Below are positions 7,628 to 15,347 of a stretch of DNA of 64,000 nucleotides, piece by piece (position 1 is the stretch's first letter; each line of letters opens with the position of its first letter). The stretch spans positions 1,054,001-1,118,000 of the forward strand of contig CP054180.1 in the NCBI GenBank assembly GCA_015709635.1. The letters are read 5' to 3'. This stretch comes from Gammaproteobacteria bacterium (lineage in GTDB: Bacteria > Pseudomonadota > Gammaproteobacteria > Burkholderiales > Nitrosomonadaceae). The notes beneath the pieces were generated by a model, which worked only from the letters and a program-made list of their open reading frames with translations, was not told the origin of the DNA and did not search any database. Position numbers and translations under genes: made by a program.

Positions 7628-8866
7628 ATGAAAAATCGGCATTCTCTTTTATTCAAATTCATCAGTTTTATTTCCTTTGCCGCCGCCATGCCATTGGCGC
7701 AAGCACTGCCGGAAGGATGCACGCATTTGACCGCGCCGGCGACTTTTATCGAGTCGAATGGTTTGGTTTGCTTGCAAAAGGTGATCGTGAAAGATACTTC
7801 CGGCGAGCAATTCTACAAAGCCTCGCTGCAATGGCTGGGTGCGGATAAACCGAACCAGTTCAGGTTGTTAGACGTGGAACTTGACGATGCTTCCGGAGCG
7901 AACAGCCCGACTTTCTCGTTGATCGACGGTTTGCTGATATTACCCAAAGTCGATGTGCCCAAATTGAACGGCACGGAGCGCTATAACGTCAGTCTGAATT
8001 GGTTGAAGGATAACGATGTTGATACGGACGATGCGGTTTCCGTATTCGAACTGGCGGTGGTTGCGCTGTATATCAATCCCGACTATCTGCCGAATGTCAA
8101 CTGGAAACCTTACGGCATGCTGCTTCCTAACGAACGGCGCGCGGTGGATACACTGGCGCGATCGATTCCTTATGCGCAACTGGCCGATGCGATATATGAT
8201 TTTGACAATGTGACGGTGGGCTCCTGGGATTTGATCGAGTCCAACGGGAAAAGCTCGGGAATGGATGCCGGCGTGTTCAAGAACCGTGAGACCAATGAAC
8301 TGGCGTTGGTGTTCCGTGGCACTGAAACTTGCGATTTCCCTTGCTCGTTCAAGGAGCTGGAAGATACCGCTAGCGATGCCATAGCCGATGCGGCCATAGG
8401 CGCTGGCATAGTGAGCGATCAATTCAAGGATGCGTTTAGATTCGCTCAGGGTGTGATCAACCGTTATCCCGGTACTAAAATTACCGTGGCGGGGCACTCG
8501 TTGGGGGGCGGATTGGCGCAAGCGGTCGGCTCTACGCTGGGATTGGAGACCTTTGCCTTTAATTCCTCGCCGGTTCCGGATCATTTCTTTGACACGTATA
8601 CGATTACGCTCCCTGCCGAAGAACTCGACGATCTGATTTTCGTCATTGGCGATGTCCACGACCCGGTTTCGAATACCGATAAAACCGGAAAAATATACCT
8701 CGATTCCCACCACGTTACATCGCCGATGCAATTCAATTTTGAGCTGAAAGAAATACTGCCTACCCGGAAAGTGGATCTGGAGGATCTGCGTTTCGACCGG
8801 CATAGCATTATCCGGCTTACCAATAATGCAATTACGTTGCTGAATATTTACCGGGATGGCTGGTAA
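7628..8866 (+). CDS. Secreted class 3 lipase-like alpha/beta hydrolase
   Basis: 412 residues with a Sec signal peptide (cut near AQA-LPEG). The first 150 residues form a beta-rich domain of unknown type. The second half has the lipase class 3 pattern: IPYAQLADAIYD, LVFRGTET (oxyanion-side strand), the nucleophile elbow TVAGHSLGGG at about residue 288, an Asp in the FVIGDVHDPV segment, and a His near DRHSI in the C-terminal part. Such enzymes cleave acyl esters in the periplasm or outside the cell. Stands alone, 93 bp after apbE, and is followed by a MITE-like element. Family good, substrate unknown. Confidence 0.8.
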   Translation: MKNRHSLLFKFISFISFAAAMPLAQALPEGCTHLTAPATFIESNGLVCLQKVIVKDTSGEQFYKASLQWLGADKPNQFRLLDVELDDASGANSPTFSLIDGLLILPKVDVPKLNGTERYNVSLNWLKDNDVDTDDAVSVFELAVVALYINPDYLPNVNWKPYGMLLPNERRAVDTLARSIPYAQLADAIYDFDNVTVGSWDLIESNGKSSGMDAGVFKNRETNELALVFRGTETCDFPCSFKELEDTASDAIADAAIGAGIVSDQFKDAFRFAQGVINRYPGTKITVAGHSLGGGLAQAVGSTLGLETFAFNSSPVPDHFFDTYTITLPAEELDDLIFVIGDVHDPVSNTDKTGKIYLDSHHVTSPMQFNFELKEILPTRKVDLEDLRFDRHSIIRLTNNAITLLNIYRDGW

Positions 8867-8881
8867 CCGCCGCCGATCTTT

Positions 8882-9029
8882 TAGGGAAACGCTGATTAAT
8901 GGACTGCACGAGCGAATCGCTTCGTTGCGCGGTATTCGCTCTCTCGTTTATCGAGTTGAGATGTCCCGGTTCTGCGTTCCGTGCGCCTATCGCTTTATCC
9001 CGTTCGCCGAATTAATCAGTGTTTCCTTA
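8882..9029. mobile_element. MITE-like element with 19-bp terminal inverted repeats
   Basis: TAGGGAAACGCTGATTAAT (8882-8900) is mirrored by the reverse complement of 9011-9029 with 17 of 19 matches, enclosing about 110 bp with no credible gene. Size, ends and lack of a transposase fit a non-autonomous IS derivative. A short matching core ATTAATCAGTG also occurs at 51044-51054. No clear target duplication was found by eye. Confidence 0.6.
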
Positions 9030-9226
9030 GTTCGGGTCAGGTAACCGGAGCAACGGGTGCTTCATCAAAGTCATCGTTACATCATCCGCACAATAAATCT
9101 AACTGCATGAAATAGCATAACTAATTTCATGGCAATCACAAGGCGGTTTTTATCGGAGACTGCAATCTTTTCCGCAATTTTCTGTCTTATGGTGGGGTTG
9201 ATAATACCGATGGAGAAAAGAATGCT

Positions 9227-10027
9227 ATGACCATAATTCGTTCACCTGCGGTGGCAGGATTGTTTTATTCCGCCGATGCACGGCAGCTGGCGCAGGATGT
9301 GAAACATCTGCTTGCCGCGGCAAAATCACACGCTTTCCGGCCCAAGGCACTGATTGTTCCGCATGCAGGGTACGTCTATTCAGGTGCGATTGCAGCATCG
9401 GCATATGCTAGCCTGAATGCCATCGCGGCTACGATTAAACGCGTAGTATTGCTCGGTCCGGCGCATCGCGTGGCGGTGCATGGTTTGGCTTTGCCGGGAG
9501 TCGATGTATTTGAGACGCCGCTGGGCCGGGTGAAACTGGATCAGGGCCTGATGGCTGCGATTGCGCATTTGCCGCAAGTGACCATCAGCAGGGAAGTGCA
9601 TGCGTTGGAACATTCATTGGAAGTGCAGTTGCCATTTTTACAAAATATACTGGGTGATTTTACTTTGCTGCCGCTGGCGGTTGGCTGGACATCGGCGCAA
9701 GAAGTGGCGGAGGTATTGGAGAAGCTGTGGGGCGGCGAAGAAACCCTGATCGTGATCAGTTCCGATCTGTCGCATTATTTACCCTACACCAGCGCGCAGC
9801 GTGTTGACCACGAAACTGTTCAAGCGATATTGCAGTTGCGGCAACCGATTGCGCCTGATCATGCATGCGGCAGTATTGCGGTCAGCGGTTTGATCATCGC
9901 GGCGCAAAAACATCATCTGACACCGCAGTTGCTGGACCTGAGAAACTCGGGAGATACCGCCGGGCCGCGTGATCAAGTGGTGGGCTATGCAGCGATTGCC
10001 TTTAAGGAAGAGGAGGACAGGATATGA
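9227..10027 (+). CDS. amrB: AmmeMemoRadiSam system protein B (MEMO1 family)
   Basis: 266 residues, normal length for bacterial MEMO1-family proteins. Landmarks: IRSPAVAGLFYSAD at the start, VPHAGYVYSGAIAASAY, LLGPAHRVAVHGLA, EHSLEVQLPFLQ and ISSDLSHYLPY, whose His and Asp residues line the metal site related to class III ring-cleaving dioxygenases. It is the first of four genes in one translationally coupled run. GGAGAAAAG stands 6 nt before the ATG. The system is widespread but its reaction is not established; a role in modification with the radical SAM partner is presumed. Confidence 0.9.
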   Translation: MTIIRSPAVAGLFYSADARQLAQDVKHLLAAAKSHAFRPKALIVPHAGYVYSGAIAASAYASLNAIAATIKRVVLLGPAHRVAVHGLALPGVDVFETPLGRVKLDQGLMAAIAHLPQVTISREVHALEHSLEVQLPFLQNILGDFTLLPLAVGWTSAQEVAEVLEKLWGGEETLIVISSDLSHYLPYTSAQRVDHETVQAILQLRQPIAPDHACGSIAVSGLIIAAQKHHLTPQLLDLRNSGDTAGPRDQVVGYAAIAFKEEEDRI

Positions 10028-10620
10028 CGGGTTCAATCGAAAAAAACGAGCAAGGCAGAATATTGCTGCACATCGCGCGTCATGCAATTTGCCAGGCTTT
10101 GCGCGTATCGTGTGCTCCGGCACGGGTGGATGGCAATATGGTCTGGTTGTCCCACCCTGGCGCAACCTTCGTCACGTTGACGCAGCGCGGTGAACTGCGC
10201 GGCTGCATCGGTTCTTTGCAAGCGTGCGATCCGCTGATCGACGATGTGAGCAACAATGCCGTATCGGCTGCGCTGCACGATCCGCGTTTCATGCCGTTGA
10301 TGGCGGACGAATTGGCCTCGGTTAGTGTGGAAGTATCGCTGCTTTCCGAACTGCAGCCGCTCAGTTTTGCCAGTGAAGCCGATGCGCTGGCACAATTGCG
10401 CCCGGCTATCGATGGTGTGGTATTTGAATACGGATCGTATCGCAGCACTTTTTTGCCGCAGGTCTGGGAAAGTCTGCCCGAACCATTGCAATTTCTTGCC
10501 AAATTGAAATCCAAAGCACGTTTATCGGAGGATTTTTGGGACGAAGGGGTAAAGTTGTCACGCTATACCGTCAGCAAATGGCGGGAAATGGATTACGTCA
10601 AGGAGGTGGCGCATGGATGA
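10024..10620 (+). CDS. amrA: AmmeMemoRadiSam system protein A (AMMECR1 domain)
   Basis: 198 residues. The AMMECR1 signature is clear: LRGCIGSLQACDPLIDDV near residues 55-75, FMPLMADELASVSVEVSLLS, and the DGVVFEYGSYRSTFLPQVWE segment. Its ATG overlaps the stop of the MEMO1-family gene in ATGA, and its own 3' end overlaps the radical SAM gene by 8 bp, so the three products are made together. The strongly conserved RGCIGS motif suggests a catalytic or substrate-binding role of unknown kind. Strong ribosome site AGGAAGAGGAGG upstream. Confidence 0.9.
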   Translation: MTGSIEKNEQGRILLHIARHAICQALRVSCAPARVDGNMVWLSHPGATFVTLTQRGELRGCIGSLQACDPLIDDVSNNAVSAALHDPRFMPLMADELASVSVEVSLLSELQPLSFASEADALAQLRPAIDGVVFEYGSYRSTFLPQVWESLPEPLQFLAKLKSKARLSEDFWDEGVKLSRYTVSKWREMDYVKEVAHG

Positions 10621-11710
10621 ATCGATCAGTACCGCAGAACGATTCCCCGGCAAATATTGGCATCGTCTTGACGACGGGCGCATTCAATGCGATTTGTGTC
10701 CGCGCGATTGCAAGTTACACGAAGGACAGCGTGGCGCCTGTTTTGTGCGCGGACGGGCGGGCGATGCGATGGTGTTGACGACCTACGGGCGTTCATCCGG
10801 TTTTTGTGTCGACCCCATCGAGAAAAAACCATTGAACCAGTTTTATCCCGGCAGCAGCGTGCTGTCATTTGGCACGGCGGGTTGCAATCTGGCCTGTAAA
10901 TTTTGCCAGAACTGGGATATTTCCAAATCGCGCAGCTTCGACAAATTACTGGATCAAGCCAGCCCGGAAGCGATTGCGCGCTGCGCGGAAAAATATCACT
11001 GCAAAAGCGTTGCGTTCACGTACAACGATCCGGTCATTTTTGCCGAGTATGCAATGGATGTGGCGGATGCCTGCCATACCAAAGGTATCAAGACAGTCGC
11101 GGTGACCGCCGGGTATATTCATGCCGAACCGCGGCGCGATTTTTTTGCCAAAATGGATGCTGCCAATGTCGATTTGAAGGCATTCACCGAGGCGTTCTAC
11201 GTCAAACAAACCGGATCGCATTTGCAGCCAGTGCTGGATACACTGTGCTACTTGAAGCATGAAACCAATGTATGGCTCGAATTGACCACATTATTGATTC
11301 CGGGTTTGAATGATTCCAGCGAGGAAATCAGCGCGATGAGTAGCTGGATCATGAAAGAACTGGGCCCCGATGTACCGCTGCACTTCAGCGCTTTTCATCC
11401 GGATTACAAACTGGACGACATACTGCCCACACCGCCGAAAACGTTGATGCGGGCGCGCAAGATCGCGCTGGATGCCGGACTGCACTATGTGTATACCGGC
11501 AATGTGCATAACATCGAAGGCGATACCACGGTTTGTCCCGGCTGCGGCAGTGCGGTCATCGTGCGTGATTGGTATGAAATAAAACAGTATCACCTGACTG
11601 CGGAGGGTCGCTGCGAGAACTGCAATGCCGCGATTGCAGGCCGCTTTGAACCGTTCACCGGGCAATTCGGCCGGCAGCGCATTCCGGTCCGAATCGGAGC
11701 GGCGGCATGA
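10613..11710 (+). CDS. amrS: AmmeMemoRadiSam system radical SAM enzyme
   Basis: 365 residues. The radical SAM cluster motif is GCNLACKFC with Cys91, Cys95 and Cys98. It is preceded by an extra Cys group (CDLCPRDC at 26-33 and GACFV), and followed by AFTYNDPVIFAEY and the VDLKAFTEAFY strand typical of this pyruvate-formate-lyase-activase-like subgroup. The C terminus carries CPGC and CENC, a zinc-ribbon-like pair. It needs a [4Fe-4S] cluster and SAM; the substrate is unknown. A very strong ribosome site AAGGAGGTGG lies in the end of amrA. Overlaps the downstream hydrolase by ATGA. Confidence 0.92.
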   Translation: MDESISTAERFPGKYWHRLDDGRIQCDLCPRDCKLHEGQRGACFVRGRAGDAMVLTTYGRSSGFCVDPIEKKPLNQFYPGSSVLSFGTAGCNLACKFCQNWDISKSRSFDKLLDQASPEAIARCAEKYHCKSVAFTYNDPVIFAEYAMDVADACHTKGIKTVAVTAGYIHAEPRRDFFAKMDAANVDLKAFTEAFYVKQTGSHLQPVLDTLCYLKHETNVWLELTTLLIPGLNDSSEEISAMSSWIMKELGPDVPLHFSAFHPDYKLDDILPTPPKTLMRARKIALDAGLHYVYTGNVHNIEGDTTVCPGCGSAVIVRDWYEIKQYHLTAEGRCENCNAAIAGRFEPFTGQFGRQRIPVRIGAAA

Positions 11711-12324
11711 GCGCGGTAAAAATTCCGGCCGGTTCCGTTGAACTCAGCGGTGAGCTGGTATTGCCGCCTGCAGCAGCGGGTGTTGTGCTGTTTGCGCACG
11801 GCAGCGGTAGCAGCCGTTTCAGTCCGCGTAATACCTATGTCGCCCAAGTGCTGCAACAGCAAGGTATCGGCACATTATTATTCGATTTGTTGACGCGCGC
11901 GGAAGATCAGGATTATGCCATGCGTTTCGATATCGAGTTACTGACGCAGCGCTTACTTGCAGCCACGGCTTGGTTGCAGGCGAACTCCGAAACAAAGTCA
12001 TTGAAGATCGGCTATTTCGGCGCCAGCACCGGCGCAGCCGCAGCGCTGCAAGCAGCCGCTGAAATGCAAGATGCCGTTGCCGCCGTGGTGTCGCGCGGCG
12101 GACGTCCCGATCTGGCGGGAGAAGCCGCCTTAAACCGGGTGACGGCACCGACGCTGCTGATTGTCGGTGGTGCGGATTACGGCGTGATCGAATTGAACGA
12201 ACAGGCCTATGTTTTGTTGAAATGCAAAAAGCAGCTGAGTTTAGTACCGGGCGCGACGCACTTATTCGAAGAGCCGGGTACTTTGGAACAAGCCGCCCAG
12301 CTCGCGGCTGACTGGTTTCTGTAG
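11707..12324 (+). CDS. Dienelactone-hydrolase-like alpha/beta hydrolase
   Basis: 205 residues. Alpha/beta hydrolase fold with VVLFAHGSGSSRFS (oxyanion loop), nucleophile elbow FGASTGAAAA (Ser near residue 103), acid in GGADYGVIE and His in GATHLFEE, so the triad is complete. No signal peptide, hence cytosolic. Its ATG overlaps the stop of the radical SAM gene (ATGA), making it the fourth coupled gene of the AmmeMemoRadiSam run. In other organisms this small hydrolase type also occurs as a stand-alone gene or beside phosphoribosyltransferases. A functional link with the radical SAM system is inference from coupling. Confidence 0.82.
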   Translation: MSAVKIPAGSVELSGELVLPPAAAGVVLFAHGSGSSRFSPRNTYVAQVLQQQGIGTLLFDLLTRAEDQDYAMRFDIELLTQRLLAATAWLQANSETKSLKIGYFGASTGAAAALQAAAEMQDAVAAVVSRGGRPDLAGEAALNRVTAPTLLIVGGADYGVIELNEQAYVLLKCKKQLSLVPGATHLFEEPGTLEQAAQLAADWFL

Positions 12325-12480
12325 TACTTGCGCAACTAAGTGTAAGAAATCTCATAGCTGTTTACAGAGCTATTCAAATTCACCCTCGATGAAGCGTGTT
12401 CTAGCGCTTCGCGTCACGCTTGAGACGCGACTGGATTGCACTATCTTCCAGAGACGTGCCTGATCGGTCCTTCAAATTCC

Positions 12481-12514
12481 GAACATTTACTTTCCGGTTG
12501 CTAGATAAATGTTC
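12481..12514. promoter_or_regulatory. Inverted repeat upstream of UmuD-like gene
   Basis: GAACATTTA (12481-12489) and TAAATGTTC (12506-12514) form a perfect 9-bp inverted repeat with a 16-bp spacer, 108 bp before the UmuD-like start. It may be an operator or hairpin. It is not a proteobacterial LexA box (CTGT-N8-ACAG), which I could not find here. The rest of 12325-12621 shows no gene. Confidence 0.35.
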
Positions 12515-12621
12515 AAGATCGTTTTAGTGATTGGATTCTGAAGCTTTCTTGTTCATTTGACAGTATCACATGAGGTGTGTTTGAATAGCGTTACACATAT
12601 CCAGTAGGGAGTATATCCATC

Positions 12622-13239
12622 ATGTCGAATCGAGGCGGAAAACGGGAAAATGCGGGCAGACCGCGGGGTCAAGGTAAATTCGGTGAACCGACGGAAGTCA
12701 TGCGCATACCGCAAAGTCAGACTGCAACGGTCAGAAGCTTTCTGGAAGCTGTGCAGCGCAAGAAAGCAGAGGGGGGCGGCGATACCGCAGTTGCTGAAGT
12801 GGAAGTGGATGAGTTTTTCACCCCGGCGATTAACGAGCAGCCGACGCTGTTGCCGCTTTTCTCCACCAAAGTCGCAGCGGGTTTTCCCAGTCCTGCAGAT
12901 GATCATGTCGAGAAACAGCTGGATGTCAGCGAATTCCTGATCGACCATGCGGCATCGACGTTCTTTGTCACGATCCGGGGGGAATCCATGATCGATGTCG
13001 GTTTGCTGCCGGGAGACAAAGTGGTTGTGGATCGCTCTAAAACACCGCATATCGGCGATATTGTATTAGCTGTCGTGGATCGGGAATTTACCATCAAAAT
13101 CCTCGACTATGGCGCAAACAGGATGCCGCGGCTGTTGCCTGCCAATTCTTCCGGTGCTTACCGACCCATCTATATCCGGCCGGATTCGCAGTTTGAAATT
13201 TTCGGCGTTGTGATCGGATCGTTCCGCCGGTTCAAATGA
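12622..13239 (+). CDS. umuD: UmuD-like S24 peptidase (self-cleaving SOS-type protein)
   Basis: 205 residues, longer than the 139 of E. coli UmuD because of a basic, Gly-rich N terminus (RGGKRENAGRPRGQGKFGEP) common in betaproteobacterial UmuD-like proteins. The cleavage site Ala86-Gly87 (KVAAGFPSP), catalytic Ser122 (RGESMIDVG) and Lys159 (FTIKILD) are all present, so self-cleavage is plausible. UmuD' normally forms DNA polymerase V with UmuC, but no umuC follows; instead the 3' end overlaps a decayed exonuclease gene by ATGA. No LexA box was found upstream. A LexA-like repressor is the alternative, but no helix-turn-helix is evident. Confidence 0.8.
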   Translation: MSNRGGKRENAGRPRGQGKFGEPTEVMRIPQSQTATVRSFLEAVQRKKAEGGGDTAVAEVEVDEFFTPAINEQPTLLPLFSTKVAAGFPSPADDHVEKQLDVSEFLIDHAASTFFVTIRGESMIDVGLLPGDKVVVDRSKTPHIGDIVLAVVDREFTIKILDYGANRMPRLLPANSSGAYRPIYIRPDSQFEIFGVVIGSFRRFK

Positions 13240-13430
13240 GCACACTGTTGCCGGTCTATGTGCTGCTCGATCCGGAGACAACCGGCGCAACACCGGTATA
13301 GGGCTGCATCATTGAAATCGGTTTGATCCGCTATGAAAACGGCGTCGAAGCCGGGCGCTGGAGTACAGTGATCATCCACAAACGAGTATCCCGTCTTTCA
13401 TTCAGCGCCTGACCGCCCATTTCCCAGGTC
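13236..13430 (+). pseudogene. Decayed DnaQ-type 3'-5' exonuclease fragment
   Basis: Reading from the ATG that overlaps the stop of the umuD-like gene gives MSTLLPVYVLLDPETTGATPV, then an in-frame TAG at 13299-13301, then IIEIGLIRYENGVEAGRWSTV and another stop at 13410. A one-base shift restores PSFIQRLTAH. These pieces match Exo I of the DnaQ/epsilon exonuclease family: the D-x-E pair in LDPETTG, the IIEIG strand, and W-S-T followed by I-x-FIQRLT. Only the first 60 or so codons survive, with a nonsense codon and a frameshift, so it is non-functional. Intact relatives are often exonuclease/UvrC-like fusions. From 13431 to 13570 nothing is recognisable. Confidence 0.75.
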
Positions 13431-13570
13431 TTCCGTCAATCTTGCACTGTGAAGTTTGGCACTTTGAAACGATACCACGCCTTTTGATCCCTGTTCTTGT
13501 CGCCCCACCGGGCATCGGCAGATCATGCTCCCAAGCGTGGATCGGTTGATGAGCGGGGTGGTATGCAAAA

Positions 13571-13598
13571 CTCCCTCGCAGTGTAAGCTACGAGGGAG
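13571..13598 (-). terminator. Terminator for the RNase T2 gene
   Basis: CTCCCTCG and CGAGGGAG form a perfect 8-bp stem with a 12-nt loop. Read on the minus strand it is followed by TTTTGC, and it lies 20 bp past the RNase T2 stop. Confidence 0.7.
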
Positions 13599-13618
13599 CA
13601 GGGTGGAGCGTGTGGTGT

Positions 13619-14317
13619 CTAGTGCGCCGGTATGCGGAATGTTTGCTTACAGTTGCCGAACGAATTTTGTCCGCTCTTGGTTGCAATGACTTCTTGTGGC
13701 GTTTCGCCCCACTGGTAGAAGACGCTCATGCTCAACAAGTTGGGTCCGGAACAGCTCAGTCGCACGGCGCCATCGATGTCCGGTAGTGCGTACGCGATCA
13801 GCATATTGAATTGTTTCCGGGTGATGGTTTTGTCCACATACGGCGCAAACGCTGCGGAAATTTCCTTGGCTTTTGCCAATGACCACTCAAAGTAAGCGGG
13901 TGCTTTCATCGGAGAACAGATGCCATGTTTGACCCATTCGTGCCGTTCCAGACATTTTTCCAATCCGGCCATGTAGCCTTTCAGATTTTTCCAGCCATCC
14001 GATTCGTATAACTGAGGAGGCGTGGGGTAATCGCAATACGTAGGGCTTTTGGGGCATTCACTCGTACTGCAAATGCCTTGCGGATAGTTTTGCGCGTAAT
14101 TCGGCCACAGTCCGTGCAATTGGATCGCACCTTCTTTGGGAAAGTCTTTACAGCTGGGATCTTGCTTATTGTTGCCGCTTTTGCAGAAGGTTGCCGGTAC
14201 CGTCAATTCCAGCCGGTAATAAGGTTTCTTGTTCAGGTCGACAGTGCATGTGGGTTCCGCGACGGCTTGAAATGCGATGAAACAGCCTGCGGCGATGAGC
14301 CATATCGTACTTTTCAT
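13619..14317 (-). CDS. Secreted ribonuclease T2 family protein
   Basis: 232 residues from the ATG at 14317, chosen because GGAGG lies 5 nt upstream; a longer frame to 14437 lacks such a site and would precede the signal peptide. Signal peptide cut near AVA-EPTC. RNase T2 active-site blocks are intact: CAS I LHGLWPNY (His68) and CAS II HEWVKHGIC (His126, Lys130, His131). Several Cys suggest disulphides. The enzyme cleaves single-stranded RNA in the periplasm or outside the cell, via 2',3'-cyclic phosphates, probably for nutrient salvage. Monocistronic, with its own terminator. Confidence 0.9.
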   Translation of the reverse strand: MKSTIWLIAAGCFIAFQAVAEPTCTVDLNKKPYYRLELTVPATFCKSGNNKQDPSCKDFPKEGAIQLHGLWPNYAQNYPQGICSTSECPKSPTYCDYPTPPQLYESDGWKNLKGYMAGLEKCLERHEWVKHGICSPMKAPAYFEWSLAKAKEISAAFAPYVDKTITRKQFNMLIAYALPDIDGAVRLSCSGPNLLSMSVFYQWGETPQEVIATKSGQNSFGNCKQTFRIPAH

Positions 14318-14461
14318 ATATCCTCCAATCATGAGTAAAGGCAATGCGTTAAGCCATTTTGTACTAAGGAAATTTTGAAAAAGGCGGCGAGCGGCGGCCA
14401 GGTACGGCGGAATCAGGTCAAAAAGCGCGCTAAGCAATCACTGCCAATGGTCATGATACGG

Positions 14462-15049
14462 CTAAAGAATCCGCCCGACGAGCGATACTTTGTCATCGGC
14501 CCAGATATTTTCCGGGCTGATAAAACCGCGATTGTCATAGACAAATGCTCTGCCGCTACTGGCAAAACATTCGTAAACCAATTCCGAACAAATGTATTCC
14601 TTGTCGCGTTCTTTTTTTCCGATGCCCAGCGTGACGCGAGCCAGAATCTTGGCAATTTCATCTTTGTCGTAGGGACGGGTCAGTTCATCGATACCGAACT
14701 TTGCCAGTCCGTCGACGATATTCTGATCGACGTCATGACAGCGCCCGAGCACGACGCGCCCTTTATACGGTTTGCCGTCTTCATAGTCATTCAGGTATTT
14801 CGACAGCGGTGCGAAGCGGACGCCCATGTCTTCGACACTTTCCAGCAGGAGCACGCGGTCGATGCTGTCGAGCCTGAAAACGATACCGACATGACTCCAC
14901 GGCGAATCGGTGACCTTCTGGATGGCCTTGGAGATCAAATAATCTCCCGAGGCAAAGAGCAGATCGCCGGATTTGAGTTTGGTGCGTAGCTCTTCATACG
15001 ATGCTACTGATAACGCATTGATTTCCTTGGATCCAATATGTGCAGCCAT
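14462..15049 (-). CDS. YiiX/YebB-like NlpC/P60-type cysteine hydrolase
   Basis: 195 residues. The permuted papain-like fold is marked by SGDLLFASGDYLISKAIQK followed by SPWSHVGIVF (His) and, later, EYICSELVYECF (Cys), the order reversed relative to classical NlpC/P60 enzymes. YiiX-type proteins are thought to act on lipids or amide bonds of peptidoglycan or lipoproteins. No signal peptide is obvious, so the protein may be cytosolic. AGGAGAAAC precedes the ATG. 144 bp upstream of the RNase T2 gene; the gap at 14318-14461 holds nothing recognisable. Confidence 0.75.
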   Translation of the reverse strand: MAAHIGSKEINALSVASYEELRTKLKSGDLLFASGDYLISKAIQKVTDSPWSHVGIVFRLDSIDRVLLLESVEDMGVRFAPLSKYLNDYEDGKPYKGRVVLGRCHDVDQNIVDGLAKFGIDELTRPYDKDEIAKILARVTLGIGKKERDKEYICSELVYECFASSGRAFVYDNRGFISPENIWADDKVSLVGRIL

Positions 15050-15347
15050 AGTTTCTCCTGTGGTTATTGTTTTTCGCGTACATCACCTGACGTTGAAAGC
15101 AAAAATACGATAACACAATCACATAGGATTCCAATAGTGGTGTTTTGTCATCGCTGATCCGGGATGCCGTTCCTGATTCTGCATTCATTTTTACGGCCTC
15201 CGCCGCAACGATATCCCGATCCATTGGGTGGTTTCTGAATTGCGGAGCCTTTCTACCGGGATGGGTGGCTTCATTACGCAATCGTAGTTAAATGAGTACA
15301 ATACGCGATTGGCGCGATTTCAGCGCCGCCATTGTCACTATCCGAAC

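Noticed and set aside
12325..12621. LexA box for the UmuD-like gene
   Set aside because: CTGTTTACAG near 12358 has only two bases between the half sites; CTGT-N8-ACAG was not found.
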